Assembly: GCA_902478645.1 (NCBI GenBank)
Contig: CABSLV010000027.1
Span: forward strand, 1 to 21,738
DNA length: 21,738 bases
Direction of reading: 5' to 3'
Source: an uncultured Flavobacteriales bacterium
GTDB lineage: Bacteria; Bacteroidota; Bacteroidia; Flavobacteriales; UBA1820
This document shows positions 21,684-21,738 of the stretch, piece by piece (the first letter of the stretch is position 1; each line of letters begins with the position of its first letter). A program made the translations under genes and the position numbers. The notes beneath the pieces are model-generated. The model saw nothing but the letters and a program-made list of their open reading frames with translations, did no database searches and was not told where the DNA came from.

Positions 21684-21738
21684 CGTTTTCTGTCTTTCCC
21701 ATCGTTGCGTTGAGGCGGGCAGGCGGGCGGCCAAAGGC

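Noticed and set aside
1..21738. tRNA, rRNA, insertion sequences or phage genes
   Set aside because: No transposase, integrase, cloverleaf or rRNA-like sequence was seen when reading both strands by eye.

Overview
The window reads as a moderately GC-rich chromosomal contig from a member of the Bacteroidales. The evidence is: many promoters of the Bacteroidetes type (TAnnTTTG at -7, often with TTTG exactly 20 bases upstream), weak Shine-Dalgarno sites, a short-form phosphatidylserine decarboxylase beside cdsA, a menaquinone pathway, and an rsfS-ftsH-cdsA-psd block divergent from birA. An Alistipes-like (Rikenellaceae) source is a guess from base composition only. The contig is an assembly product: bases 1-48 are untrimmed Illumina Nextera adapter, not biology.

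Layout. 49-271 is the 3' end of menD (+) followed by a terminator. 451-3731 holds three minus-strand genes: outer-membrane phospholipase A (pldA), a secreted C1 cysteine peptidase and menB. 3927-8937 runs on the plus strand: a Nudix hydrolase, a histidine kinase / OmpR-type regulator pair, and an atypical GH13 protein. 9154-12271 (+) holds a lipoprotein with a C-terminal membrane helix, an orphan HicB-like/HTH protein, a secreted endonuclease/exonuclease/phosphatase-fold protein and a small transaldolase. dnaA (12445-13785, -) is followed by about 800 bases without a gene, AT-rich in its first part, that could include a replication origin. yebC and queE (+) come next, then about 340 unexplained bases. 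The psd-cdsA pair (-) and the ftsH-rsfS pair (-) follow, and birA (+) ends the window.

Working together: MenD and MenB belong to menaquinone synthesis. CdsA and Psd are consecutive steps toward phosphatidylethanolamine (PssA is not here), and PldA degrades phospholipid in the outer membrane. RsfS and FtsH act in ribosome silencing and membrane proteolysis.

The most interesting signal is regulatory. A dispersed repeat of about 82 bp, seven copies at four loci, carries a complete Bacteroidetes promoter plus a conserved palindrome (GAAAAC-TTC-GTTTTC type) centred 33-36 bases upstream of the -7 element. It stands directly before pldA, the Nudix gene, yebC and cdsA-psd. At two loci it is tandem, and there only the gene-proximal copy keeps the full -7 box and dyad. 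A second recurrent structure is a set of very long, nearly perfect intergenic hairpins (20-24 bp stems), three of which share an outer-stem sequence.
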